The notes under the pieces: generated by a model
Told to the model about the DNA's origin: nothing
Seen by the model: only the letters and a program-made list of their open reading frames with translations
Database searches by the model: none
DNA from: an uncultured Lachnospiraceae bacterium
GTDB lineage: Bacteria; Bacillota; Clostridia; Lachnospirales; Lachnospiraceae
Direction of reading: 5' to 3'
NCBI GenBank assembly: GCA_910587045.1
Contig: CAJULG010000002.1
Span: 275,132-339,131 of the forward strand
DNA: 64,000 nt
Translations under genes and position numbers: made by a program
Shown here: one piece after another, positions 1-8,681 of the stretch
Numbering within the stretch: position 1 is the first letter of the stretch
How the letters are laid out: every line of letters begins with the position of its first letter

Positions 1-2
1 AT

Positions 3-932
3 ACGGTATCAGAAGATCGAATATCTGTGGTTTTGAATGGAATGGAGCTTTTGGTGCCAAGGGATTATCATTGTTATCCGGATGATTCGGATTTGATTTT
101 ATATGATAACAATGGTTTTGCCATGCGGCTTGGTGTGCGGGAAGATTCCTTTGAGGAATTGCTGCTTCGTAAGGATACCCTGATTCCGGAAGTTGAAAGC
201 AAGGGATATACCTGCATATCAACGCTGGAGGAACGGGTGATTGATGTCCGTTCTTATCTGTTCTTTACGATAGATACGGATGATGGTATTCGTTATATGA
301 TTTATTCCGGGGCAGGAAATGACAGTTATTTTGGAGTTCTTGTAGATGCAGGTGAAGAAGAGCCGGATGAAGTGCTGGAGCGAATACATGTCCTGATTGA
401 TTCCGCGTGGGAGACGGACCAGGAGGACACCAATATCTATGATCTGCTTTTGAAACAGGCAGACCCCGTTGAACAGGAGAATCGAGTGTTTTACCCGAAT
501 GGCACTTTTCGGGATGCAGAGGGAAGAGATATTCTTACTTTTGGAATTCCGGAAGGCTTCTATGCCGAGTCCGCTTCAGACGAAAAAATACAAAATTATA
601 GAAGCAGAGATGCTGCAATCGAGGTCACTCTGCGCATAATAAGTGGTGAAGGCAGTTCAGAGGAATATCTGGAGCAGTATATGGAATCCGCTCATGTATT
701 GCAGACAAATGGGAAACAGGCGGAAATGAATGGAAAAACCGTTTATTATTTTTCAGAATTCCATGAATGGATTTGGCAGGAAAAACGGGAGCAGTATTAT
801 TATTTTCATGCTGCTCTCGATTTGGAAGAAGGAACAATATACTGGCTGACCGGATGTTCCATGGAAAATGAGGAGGCGTTGGAGTTAGAGACCTATACAG
901 AGTTTTTGACAGTGGAAGAGTACTGTGATTGA
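3..932 (+). CDS. Hypothetical protein, 5' end outside the window
   Basis: The reading frame is open from base 3, so the true start probably lies upstream. A GTG at 27 has no ribosome binding site and is not a convincing start. The visible part (about 309 residues) is acidic and soluble, with no membrane segment. It seems to hold two related halves: residues about 10-140 and 175-305 each start with a short beta-rich stretch ending in a Pro-[RE]-[DG]-[YF] motif and finish with an acidic helix. This suggests a duplicated domain, perhaps the extracytoplasmic part of a larger protein. I do not recognise the family. A good terminator follows directly after the stop. Confidence 0.6.
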   Translation, partial: TVSEDRISVVLNGMELLVPRDYHCYPDDSDLILYDNNGFAMRLGVREDSFEELLLRKDTLIPEVESKGYTCISTLEERVIDVRSYLFFTIDTDDGIRYMIYSGAGNDSYFGVLVDAGEEEPDEVLERIHVLIDSAWETDQEDTNIYDLLLKQADPVEQENRVFYPNGTFRDAEGRDILTFGIPEGFYAESASDEKIQNYRSRDAAIEVTLRIISGEGSSEEYLEQYMESAHVLQTNGKQAEMNGKTVYYFSEFHEWIWQEKREQYYYFHAALDLEEGTIYWLTGCSMENEEALELETYTEFLTVEEYCD

Positions 933-968
933 AAAGTCTATTGTCCCTTGCGGATGATAGGCTTTTTT
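932..968 (+). terminator. Rho-independent terminator
   Basis: Arms AAAAGTCTAT and ATAGGCTTTT pair over 10 bp with one G-U wobble, and the right arm runs into six T residues. The hairpin begins at the stop codon of the first gene and overlaps the promoter region of the phosphorylase gene. Confidence 0.75.
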
Positions 969-976
969 GCTATAAT
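948..976 (+). promoter_or_regulatory. Sigma-A type promoter for the GH94 gene
   Basis: A perfect -10 box TATAAT at 971-976 lies 17 bp after a weak -35 TTGCGG at 948-953. The -35 is inside the upstream terminator. The downstream gene starts at 1042 after an AAGGAG site. Confidence 0.6.
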
Positions 977-1041
977 AAATAACGTATGTATTCACATGAA
1001 AGATGCAAGAGACTATAAAATAAATATAAAGGAGATGTAAT

Positions 1042-3441
1042 ATGAAATACGGGTATTTTGACGGAGCAAACAAGGAGTATGTGATCACGAAACCGGATAC
1101 ACCGGCACCCTGGGCGAATTATCTGGGTTCCCCGGAGTATGGCGCGATTATTTCCAATAATGCAGGAGGCTACAGCTTTGTAAAAAGCGGTGCTAACGGA
1201 CGTGTGATCCGGTATATTTTTAACAGCTTTGACCAGCCGGGACGATATATTTATCTGCGGGATGAGGAATCAAAGGATTACTGGTCGGCATCCTGGCAGC
1301 CGGTAGGGAAGGATCTGAATTCCTATCAGTGTGAATGCCATCATGGTACAGCTTATACGAATCTTCATGCAGATTATGCGGGCATTCATTCAGAAGCCCT
1401 GTATTATGTACCATTGGACAAGACCTATGAGGTCTGGAATTTAAAAGTGACGAATCAGTCAGACAGGCCCCGTAAGATATCCGTATTTGGTTATTGCGAA
1501 TTTACGAACGAGGGAAATTATGAGCAGGATCAGGTAAATCTGCAATATACGCTATTTATTACCAGAACTTATTTCAAAAATAATAAGATTCTTCAATTAT
1601 TGAATGAAAATGTGAACCGTAATGCAATTAATGGAAGCAATCGTGCATCCCGGTTCTTTGGACTGGCCGGACAGCCGGTTGCCTCCTACTGTGGCGATAA
1701 AGAAAGCTTTCTGGGACGGTATCATGGATATGGCAATCCGGAGGCGGTGGAGCAGGGAGACTGTGGCGGTGCTCTGAATTATAATTCCAATGCCTGCGGT
1801 GCTTTGCAGACGATCCTGGAGCTGGCACCGGGTGAAACGAAGGAGCTGGCATTTATCTTAGGGGAAAAGCAGGAGTCGGAAGCAGATGCGATCATGGATG
1901 GATATTCAGATGTGGCAAAAGCCTGTGCAGCAGAGCTGGATGAGCTGATCAACTACTGGCACAGCAAGCTGAATCAGCTTCAGGTACAGACCCCAAGCGA
2001 TTCCTTTAATAATATGATCAATACCTGGAATGCTTATCAGTGCTTTATGACCTTTATCTGGTCACGGGCGGCATCCTTTACCTATTGCGGCCTGCGGAAC
2101 GGGTATGGCTATCGGGATACGGTACAGGATATTCAGGGTGTGATCCATCTGGCACCGGAAATGGCGCTGGAGAAGATCCGGTTTATGCTGTCGGCGCAGG
2201 TGGATAATGGTGCCGGACTGCCGCTGGTGAAGTTCGATCATAATGCAGGTCATGAGGATACACCGGATGACGAATCCTATGTACGGGCAACGGGCCATCC
2301 GGCTTACCGCGCAGATGATGCATTATGGCTGTTCCCGACGGTATATAAGTATATTGCAGAATCTGGAAATAAGGAATTTTTAGATGAAGTAATTGTTTAT
2401 GCCAATGGCGGGGAAGATACTGTATATGAGCATTTAAAGCGTGCCATTGATTTCTCCATGAATCATCTGGGCAATCACAGGATGCCGGCAGGACTTCATG
2501 CCGACTGGAACGACTGCCTGCGTTTAGGAAAGTTAGGAGAATCTACATTTGTTGCCATGCAGTTATATTATGCGATGTCCATGTTAAAGACGATCGCAAT
2601 GGAGCGGAAGGATATAGAATATGCGGACTATCTGACGAAGATCCAGACCGAGCTTGGAGATACCCTCCAGAAGCTGTGCTGGGAGGAGGATCGTTATATT
2701 CGTGGATTCAAAGAGGATGGACAGGTCATTGGTTCCAGAAAGGATCCGGAAGCAAGCATGTGGCTGAATCCGCAGTCCTGGTCTGTTATCAGTGGTCTGG
2801 CATCCAGGGAACAGGCGGAGCTTGCCCTGGAATCCGTACATCGGGAATTGAATACCCCTTATGGAGTACGGGTGATGGCGCCATCCTATGTGGATCATGC
2901 TTTTGACGGAGCCCTGATGCTGCTCTTTAATCCGTCGACCAAGGAAAATGGCGGTATTTTCTCTCAGCCGCAAGGATGGATCATACTGGCGGAAGCATTA
3001 ATGGGACATGGAAACCGAGCATTTGAATATTTTGAGGAAAGCTCCCCGGCCTCCATGAATGACAAGGCGGAGATCCGGAAGCTGGAGCCTTACTGTCACG
3101 GGCAGTTTACGGAAAGTGTGGAAAGTCCGTTTGAAGGAAGGGCTCATGTTCACTGGCTGACCGGTACGGCTTCTACCGTAATGGTAGGCTGTGTGGAGGG
3201 AATCCTGGGTATGCGTCCGGATTTTGACGGATTACGGATTGCCCCTTCTATTCCATCTGACTGGAAGGAATTTCAGATTGATAAGGTATTCCGCGGAAAG
3301 AAGCTTCATATGACCGTGAAAAACCCGGAGGGAAGAGAGAGCGGTGTGAAGGAGCTCATAGTAAACGGTAAGAAGAAAAATGATAATTATATTGCAGCGG
3401 CTGATCTGGCAGAGGTGAATGAAATCGAGGTACGGATGTAG
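1042..3441 (+). CDS. GH94 disaccharide phosphorylase (cellobiose/chitobiose phosphorylase-like)
   Basis: Intracellular inverting phosphorylase that would split a beta-linked disaccharide with phosphate into a sugar 1-phosphate and a free sugar. The 799 residues match the usual length of about 800. The N-terminus (KYGYFD, then NYLG and AGGYSF) is the typical GH94 beta-sandwich start. The catalytic motif ADWNDCL is at about 486-492; Asp491 matches the general acid of characterised cellobiose phosphorylases. HWLTGTA near residue 705 is another family hallmark. No signal peptide is present, so substrate must be imported. Substrate cannot be fixed: several N-terminal features resemble diacetylchitobiose phosphorylases, others cellobiose or laminaribiose enzymes. 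The gene has its own promoter, no adjacent transporter, and is followed after 27 bp by an unrelated membrane protein. Confidence 0.85.
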   Translation: MKYGYFDGANKEYVITKPDTPAPWANYLGSPEYGAIISNNAGGYSFVKSGANGRVIRYIFNSFDQPGRYIYLRDEESKDYWSASWQPVGKDLNSYQCECHHGTAYTNLHADYAGIHSEALYYVPLDKTYEVWNLKVTNQSDRPRKISVFGYCEFTNEGNYEQDQVNLQYTLFITRTYFKNNKILQLLNENVNRNAINGSNRASRFFGLAGQPVASYCGDKESFLGRYHGYGNPEAVEQGDCGGALNYNSNACGALQTILELAPGETKELAFILGEKQESEADAIMDGYSDVAKACAAELDELINYWHSKLNQLQVQTPSDSFNNMINTWNAYQCFMTFIWSRAASFTYCGLRNGYGYRDTVQDIQGVIHLAPEMALEKIRFMLSAQVDNGAGLPLVKFDHNAGHEDTPDDESYVRATGHPAYRADDALWLFPTVYKYIAESGNKEFLDEVIVYANGGEDTVYEHLKRAIDFSMNHLGNHRMPAGLHADWNDCLRLGKLGESTFVAMQLYYAMSMLKTIAMERKDIEYADYLTKIQTELGDTLQKLCWEEDRYIRGFKEDGQVIGSRKDPEASMWLNPQSWSVISGLASREQAELALESVHRELNTPYGVRVMAPSYVDHAFDGALMLLFNPSTKENGGIFSQPQGWIILAEALMGHGNRAFEYFEESSPASMNDKAEIRKLEPYCHGQFTESVESPFEGRAHVHWLTGTASTVMVGCVEGILGMRPDFDGLRIAPSIPSDWKEFQIDKVFRGKKLHMTVKNPEGRESGVKELIVNGKKKNDNYIAAADLAEVNEIEVRM

Positions 3442-3468
3442 CCGGAGCAATACAGGGGAGACAGGAAT

Positions 3469-3945
3469 ATGAATGAATTTCAGATAGCATTGCATAATCC
3501 GATATTAGTGGCTCCGGTGGCAGGCTGGTGTATTGCACAAGTTTTAAAGGTACTGATTCATCTGTGTATCACGAGACAGTGGAACTGGGAACGTGTGGTC
3601 GGGGGCGGCGGTATGCCAAGCTCCCATTCTGCAACCGTAGGAGCGCTCGCGACCGCCACTCTTCTGATCAAGGGTGCAGGCTCTTTTGAGTTTGCCATGG
3701 CAACGGTATTTGCTATCATTGTAATGTACGATGCGATGAATGTACGGTTAGAAACCGGCAAGCAGGGAGCAATATTGAATATTTTGATAAAAAATGAAGA
3801 GATCAAGGCACGTCTGGGTGAAACGAGCAAGGATAAATGGACAGAGACTGTCCTGAAGGAGTATGTGGGACATACGCCGATTCAGGTACTGGTAGGATTG
3901 ATCCTGGGAATCATAATTGCTGTCGTTGCTTGTCAGAATCTGTAG
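3469..3945 (+). CDS. Divergent PAP2 family membrane protein (DUF212, YuiD-like)
   Basis: A 158-residue integral membrane protein of the DUF212 group, distantly related to acid phosphatase/vanadium haloperoxidase proteins. The family signature GGGMPSSHSA is at about residues 45-54, followed by the conserved YDAMNVR stretch near residue 85. Hydrophobic segments near the N-terminus, at 55-85 and at 135-155 indicate several membrane passes. The family is widespread in Firmicutes (YuiD in Bacillus) but its substrate is unknown. An AGACAGGA site precedes the ATG; the 27-bp gap to the phosphorylase gene suggests cotranscription, without implying related function. Confidence 0.8.
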   Translation: MNEFQIALHNPILVAPVAGWCIAQVLKVLIHLCITRQWNWERVVGGGGMPSSHSATVGALATATLLIKGAGSFEFAMATVFAIIVMYDAMNVRLETGKQGAILNILIKNEEIKARLGETSKDKWTETVLKEYVGHTPIQVLVGLILGIIIAVVACQNL

Positions 3946-3980
3946 CAGGCGTATATTTTACTGGAAAAGCCATATACTAT

Positions 3981-4012
3981 TTTAAGAAGAATCATACCTG
4001 ATTCTTCTTAAA
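3981..4012. terminator. Strong inverted repeat, probable terminator
   Basis: Fourteen-base perfect arms (TTTAAGAAGAATCA and its complement) with a TACC loop. There is no long T tract after it on the plus strand, so it may be an RNA-stability or partly efficient termination element between the PAP2-like gene and the tepA-like gene. Confidence 0.55.
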
Positions 4013-4033
4013 CTTTGTCAATCGGAGGAGTAT

Positions 4034-4756
4034 ATGGAACAGAAAGAACAATCCAAAGAAGAGCGCGCATACAAGGAGCGGCAAAAAGAAGAAGTGACAG
4101 GGAATCTGATCAAGGAAAACGGACAGCTTACGTTGTCCGGCAACCCGTTTCATCATCGGATCCATCTGTTGAATATTATCGGAGAGATTGAGGGACATGA
4201 GTGTCTTCCATCGAATTCAAAAACGACGAAGTACGAGCATGTCCTGCCGGTACTGGCGGAGATTGAAGATAATGATCAGATTGACGGTATGCTGATCCTG
4301 TTAAATACAGTAGGCGGAGACGTGGAGGCCGGACTTGCCATGGCGGAGATGATCGGTTCCATTCACAAGCCGGTAGTCACACTGGTGCTGGGCGGCGGTC
4401 ATTCTATTGGAGTTCCGCTTGCAGTATCCGGTGATTATTCCTTTATTGTACCTACTGCGACTATGGTGGTACATCCTATCCGAATGAATGGGATGGTGAT
4501 CGGAGTAAAGCAGAATTATGAATATATTGAACGGATGCAGGATCGTATCATTGCATTTACCGTAAGTCATTCCGGCATTGAGGAGAAGCGGCTTCGGAGT
4601 ATCATGATGAATAATGAGCAGCTGGTCAAGGATATTGGTTCCATGCTGGTTGGCCGGGAGGCAGTAGAGGAGAAGCTGATCGATGCGGTAGGCGGAATCC
4701 ATGAGGCAATGGAATATCTTCATCAAATGATCGAAAAGCAAAAAAAGCAGAAATAA
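4034..4756 (+). CDS. tepA: ClpP-fold protease, TepA/YmfB-like
   Basis: A 240-residue serine-protease-fold protein of the ClpP/crotonase superfamily. After a charged N-terminal region of about 30 residues the ClpP-like core shows the nucleophile motif GGGHSIG with Ser124 and a candidate catalytic His147 in MVVHP. The acidic triad member is less clear. There is no Clp ATPase-docking signature or propeptide I can recognise, so it is a TepA-type orphan rather than proteolytic ClpP. In Bacillus the homologue lies next to spoIIIE; here uppP sits between it and the ftsK/spoIIIE gene. TepA was named for a proposed role in protein translocation; its natural substrates are not established. The start follows GGAGGAG with good spacing. 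Confidence 0.8.
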   Translation: MEQKEQSKEERAYKERQKEEVTGNLIKENGQLTLSGNPFHHRIHLLNIIGEIEGHECLPSNSKTTKYEHVLPVLAEIEDNDQIDGMLILLNTVGGDVEAGLAMAEMIGSIHKPVVTLVLGGGHSIGVPLAVSGDYSFIVPTATMVVHPIRMNGMVIGVKQNYEYIERMQDRIIAFTVSHSGIEEKRLRSIMMNNEQLVKDIGSMLVGREAVEEKLIDAVGGIHEAMEYLHQMIEKQKKQK

Positions 4757-4840
4757 AGGAATGAAATAGTATATTTCGAAGAACAGAAACCGTATATATG
4801 TGGAAGAACAGACTCTGCATGGATAAAGGGAGGAGTTTTT

Positions 4841-5722
4841 ATGAGTTTTTGGGAAGCAATTATTATGGGACTGATTCAGGGATTGACAGAATTTCTCCCG
4901 GTCAGCAGCTCCGGACATCTGGCGATATTTAAAAATATTTTTCATATTCAGACGGAAACCGGTCTCTTATATGATGTTATGTTACATATGGCAACGCTTG
5001 GAGCAATCTGTGTAGTATACTGGAAGGATGTAAAGGAATTATTTGTGAACGGATGCTGTATGGTAGGGTTATGGATATCCAACGGGGTGATCTGGATCAG
5101 CAACTGCTTTCGGAAGCAGGAGGAACGACGGCCGTTTAAGCCGGTACTGACAAGTCCGTACCGGCGGTTTGTACTGATGGTCATCATCAGTACCATCCCT
5201 ACAGGTATCCTGGGCATTCTCCTGGAAAAGGTGATCGGTTCTGCTTCAGAGCTGTTGATCCTGCCCGGAATCTGTCTGATCCTGACCTCGATCATCCTGT
5301 TTATTGCAGATCGGGCAAAGCCGGGAACGAAGGATGCAGGAACAGCAACCTATCGGAATTCATTTCTGATCGGTCTGGCCCAGGGGGTTGCGACCCTGCC
5401 GGGAATATCCCGCTCCGGTACGACGATCACGGCCTGTCTGCTCAGCGGATTTCAGAAGGAATTCGCAGTAAAGTATTCCTTTATCATGTCGATTCCGGCT
5501 ATATTGGGGGCCATGATCCTGCAGATAAAGGATTTTACGACAGTTGATCTGTCCGGCGGATTGATCTGGAATTATATTGCCGGTATGTTAGCAGCCGGAA
5601 TTGTGGGTTATATATGCATTAAGACCATGCTGATAGTCGTAAAGAAGAACCGGTTTACAATATTTTCGATATATTGTCTCATTGCAGGTCTTGTATCGGT
5701 AGCTTTCTACTTCATCGCATAG
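4841..5722 (+). CDS. uppP: Undecaprenyl-diphosphatase (BacA type)
   Basis: Removes a phosphate from undecaprenyl diphosphate outside the membrane so the lipid carrier for peptidoglycan can be reused; overexpression of this family gives bacitracin resistance. The 293-residue protein has the two diagnostic motifs: QGLTEFLPVSSSGH near residues 12-25 and the GISRSGTT motif near residue 190, plus about eight hydrophobic segments. The length is slightly above the usual 265-280 because of a charged loop near 80-105. GGGAGGAG precedes the start. It lies in a same-strand run with the tepA-like and ftsK/spoIIIE genes. Confidence 0.95.
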   Translation: MSFWEAIIMGLIQGLTEFLPVSSSGHLAIFKNIFHIQTETGLLYDVMLHMATLGAICVVYWKDVKELFVNGCCMVGLWISNGVIWISNCFRKQEERRPFKPVLTSPYRRFVLMVIISTIPTGILGILLEKVIGSASELLILPGICLILTSIILFIADRAKPGTKDAGTATYRNSFLIGLAQGVATLPGISRSGTTITACLLSGFQKEFAVKYSFIMSIPAILGAMILQIKDFTTVDLSGGLIWNYIAGMLAAGIVGYICIKTMLIVVKKNRFTIFSIYCLIAGLVSVAFYFIA

Positions 5723-5820
5723 GCAACGAAGACCGAGAAAGCGAAGCATTGAGGTCAGAGCTGCTTATGTGAAAAGAGCAATGGCCAGGGGAACGGAAAG
5801 AATAGGAGTGAATACATAAT

Positions 5821-8604
5821 ATGGCTCAGAAAAAGCAGAGCGGAAGAACACAAACCAATAAGAAAGGAAGCAGCCGGACGAAGCAGACTCCGGCTGCAAA
5901 GCCGCAGCAGGCAGCCGGATTTCGATTTGAGATCGTGCTGATCCTTGCATTTGCCGTGGCGGTCTTTTTGGAAATCAGTAATTTCGGCCTTTGCGGAACC
6001 GTAGGCGATATGATCAGTGGTTTTCTGTTCGGTGTATTTGGTTTTATACAGTATGGACTGCCGATTCTTGTCTTTGTCGGCATGGCGTTTCTGTTTGCCA
6101 ACGGATTTTCCGGACAGGCAGTCAGAAAGACCGTTTATACCGGAATTCTGTGTCTGGATATCTCCATGCTCGCACAGCTGATCACCGGATTCTCAGAAGG
6201 AATGAAAGCAGGTGAATTATATATGGACGCCTACTCCGGAAAATCCGGCGGTGGTTTTATCGGCGGCGGACTGGCTCTGCTCTTAAGGAACGGTGTGGGG
6301 ATTGCCGGCGCTTATCTGGTAGTGATCGTTATTGCAGTCATCATGCTGATCTTAATGACAGAAAAGTCACTGATCCATCTGCTGCGAAGCAGCGGGGTCC
6401 GGCTGATGGACGGATTCCGGGATGCGAAGGAGCGGGGACAGGAATATCAGGAACGTTGGGAAGAGGAGCGTATGAGCCTGGAGGAAATCCGTGCTGCCAG
6501 ACAGGCAGAGCGGGAAGCTGCGAGACAGGAGCGGAAGGAAAAGGCGAAGAATGAGCTGGATTTAAAGCGTGAAGCCGCAGAACGGGCAAAGGCAAAGGCG
6601 GAATTGGAAAAGGAAGCCGCCAGCCATCAACAGGAGCCGGAATATGACCGGTTTCAGCATAAGATCAAAAAGGGACTGTTTCGTAATCTCACGGTACTGC
6701 CAAGTGACGGAGAGCAGGGGATCATAAAGAATGAGACCTTTCGTCAGGAAAGTCCGCTAAAGCAGGAAGAGGTTCATGAGATCACCATGACCATTGAAGA
6801 AGAGGAAGCAGAGGAGCAGGGAACAGGAGGTTACCGGCCGTCTGTGTCATCGGGAACGACGGCAGGCGGAAGAATGTCTGCTCCGGTCTCACCGGTAACG
6901 GAAATTTCTATGGCACTGGAAGAGGAAGAAGAAGAGGCGATACCGCCGGAACCGCCGGTAGAGAAGCCGGTACGGAAGCGACGGGTACAGCGGACAAAGC
7001 AGTCCGCACAGGAAACGGAGGAGGCTGTGCAGGCGGTAGAGCAGGAAATCAGCAAGCCGGCCGAAGAGCGTGTTCTTTCCTCACGTTCCGGAAACAACAG
7101 GGAAAGCAGTACGAACACAGGCGATTATCAGTTTCCGCCTCTTGATCTGTTAAAGAAGGGAAAGGGATCCAGGAAAAATAACGATGCATACATACAGGAG
7201 ACCATGCAGAAGCTGCAAAGTACGCTGGACAGCTTTGGTGTCCGGGCGACAATTACGGACTACAGTTGCGGACCGGCAGTGACCCGGTTTGAATTGCAGC
7301 CGGAGCAGGGGGTAAAGGTGAGCAAGATCGTCGGTCTGGCGGATGACATTAAGCTGAATCTGGCAGCGGCGGATATCCGTATTGAGGCTCCGATTCCGGG
7401 AAAAGCGGCAGTTGGTATTGAGATTCCGAACAAAGAAAACACAGCGGTCATGTTTCGGGATCTGATCGAGAATGACAGCTTTCAGAAGTTTCCTTCGGAT
7501 ATCGCATTTGCAGTCGGTAAGGATATCAGCGGACAGGTAATGGTAGCGGATATTGCCAAGATGCCCCATCTGTTGATCGCCGGTGCGACCGGCTCCGGTA
7601 AATCCGTGTGTATCAATACGATCATTATGAGTATTCTGTATAAGGCACATCCGGATGATGTGAAGATGATCATGATCGATCCCAAGGTGGTCGAGCTGAC
7701 TGCTTATAACGGGATTCCCCACTTAATGATCCCGGTGGTGACGGATCCGAAGAAGGCGGCCGGCGCCCTGAACTGGGCAGTGATCGAAATGACGAAGCGG
7801 TATCAGATGTTTGCAGAATACAATGTCCGCAATCTGAAGGGGTATAATAAAAAGGTAGAAGAAGTGCTGGCGCAGACTGGTAAGGGCGAGGAGGAGAGTG
7901 AGATTAAGAAGCTTCCGCAGATCGTGGTGATCGTAGATGAGCTGGCGGATCTGATGATGGTTGCCCATGGTGAAGTGGAGGATGCGATCGTGCGCTTGTC
8001 CCAGTTGGCGAGAGCTGCAGGAATCCATCTGGTCATTGCGACGCAGCGGCCGTCTGTGGATGTCATAACCGGACTGATCAAGGCCAATGTACCATCCAGG
8101 ATTGCATTTGCAGTATCCTCCCTGGTGGATTCCAGAACGATCCTGGATATGTCAGGAGCAGAAAAGCTGTTAGGAAAGGGTGATATGCTGTTTTACCCGA
8201 CTGGTTTTCCGAAGCCGGTCCGGGTGCAGGGAGCCTTTGTTTCGGATGAGGAAGTGGGAGCTGTGGTTGATTTCCTGAAAGACCAGAGCCAGGAAACTGC
8301 ATATGATGCAGAGATCACCAGCCAGATTGAAAGCAGTGCCGCTTCCGGCGGAGCTTCCCAGAGCAACAGTGGCGGTTCCGATCAGGATGAATATTTTCAG
8401 GATGCGGCAAGGCTGATCATAGAAAGTGAGAAAGCATCCATTGGAATGCTGCAGCGGAAATTCAAGATCGGATTTAACCGGGCGGCGCGTATTATGGATC
8501 AGCTGGCGGAGGCAGGGATCGTAGGGCCGGATGAAGGAACCAAGCCGAGAACCATATTGATGTCGCCGGAACAGTTTGAACAGTATATAGAGGAATGCGG
8601 TTGA
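5821..8604 (+). CDS. ftsK: DNA translocase FtsK/SpoIIIE
   Basis: Hexameric ATP-driven pump that clears chromosome DNA from the closing septum and, in spore formers, moves DNA into the forespore. Of 927 residues, about 35-185 form four membrane segments, about 190-445 are a charged Glu/Lys/Arg linker with coiled-coil character, and the C-terminal half is the motor. Walker A GATGSGKS is at 588-595; Walker B (VVIVDELADLM) and the ATQRPSVDVITG motif follow. The last 70 residues are the gamma winged-helix domain that reads orienting sequences. The linker is long for SpoIIIE but normal for clostridial FtsK. Whether a second paralogue exists elsewhere decides between the names ftsK and spoIIIE. Confidence 0.93.
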   Translation: MAQKKQSGRTQTNKKGSSRTKQTPAAKPQQAAGFRFEIVLILAFAVAVFLEISNFGLCGTVGDMISGFLFGVFGFIQYGLPILVFVGMAFLFANGFSGQAVRKTVYTGILCLDISMLAQLITGFSEGMKAGELYMDAYSGKSGGGFIGGGLALLLRNGVGIAGAYLVVIVIAVIMLILMTEKSLIHLLRSSGVRLMDGFRDAKERGQEYQERWEEERMSLEEIRAARQAEREAARQERKEKAKNELDLKREAAERAKAKAELEKEAASHQQEPEYDRFQHKIKKGLFRNLTVLPSDGEQGIIKNETFRQESPLKQEEVHEITMTIEEEEAEEQGTGGYRPSVSSGTTAGGRMSAPVSPVTEISMALEEEEEEAIPPEPPVEKPVRKRRVQRTKQSAQETEEAVQAVEQEISKPAEERVLSSRSGNNRESSTNTGDYQFPPLDLLKKGKGSRKNNDAYIQETMQKLQSTLDSFGVRATITDYSCGPAVTRFELQPEQGVKVSKIVGLADDIKLNLAAADIRIEAPIPGKAAVGIEIPNKENTAVMFRDLIENDSFQKFPSDIAFAVGKDISGQVMVADIAKMPHLLIAGATGSGKSVCINTIIMSILYKAHPDDVKMIMIDPKVVELTAYNGIPHLMIPVVTDPKKAAGALNWAVIEMTKRYQMFAEYNVRNLKGYNKKVEEVLAQTGKGEEESEIKKLPQIVVIVDELADLMMVAHGEVEDAIVRLSQLARAAGIHLVIATQRPSVDVITGLIKANVPSRIAFAVSSLVDSRTILDMSGAEKLLGKGDMLFYPTGFPKPVRVQGAFVSDEEVGAVVDFLKDQSQETAYDAEITSQIESSAASGGASQSNSGGSDQDEYFQDAARLIIESEKASIGMLQRKFKIGFNRAARIMDQLAEAGIVGPDEGTKPRTILMSPEQFEQYIEECG

Positions 8605-8681
8605 CATTATAAGAGGAATTCGTTAGGATTATTCCTGATACGGGAAACTGGAAATGCAGTGAAGAAAGGATATAGAAAAGA

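Noticed and set aside
4301..4945. Minus-strand frame of 214 codons across the tepA-like gene and uppP start
   Set aside because: Shadow of two well-supported plus-strand genes; composition rich in His, Cys and Ile without domain motifs.
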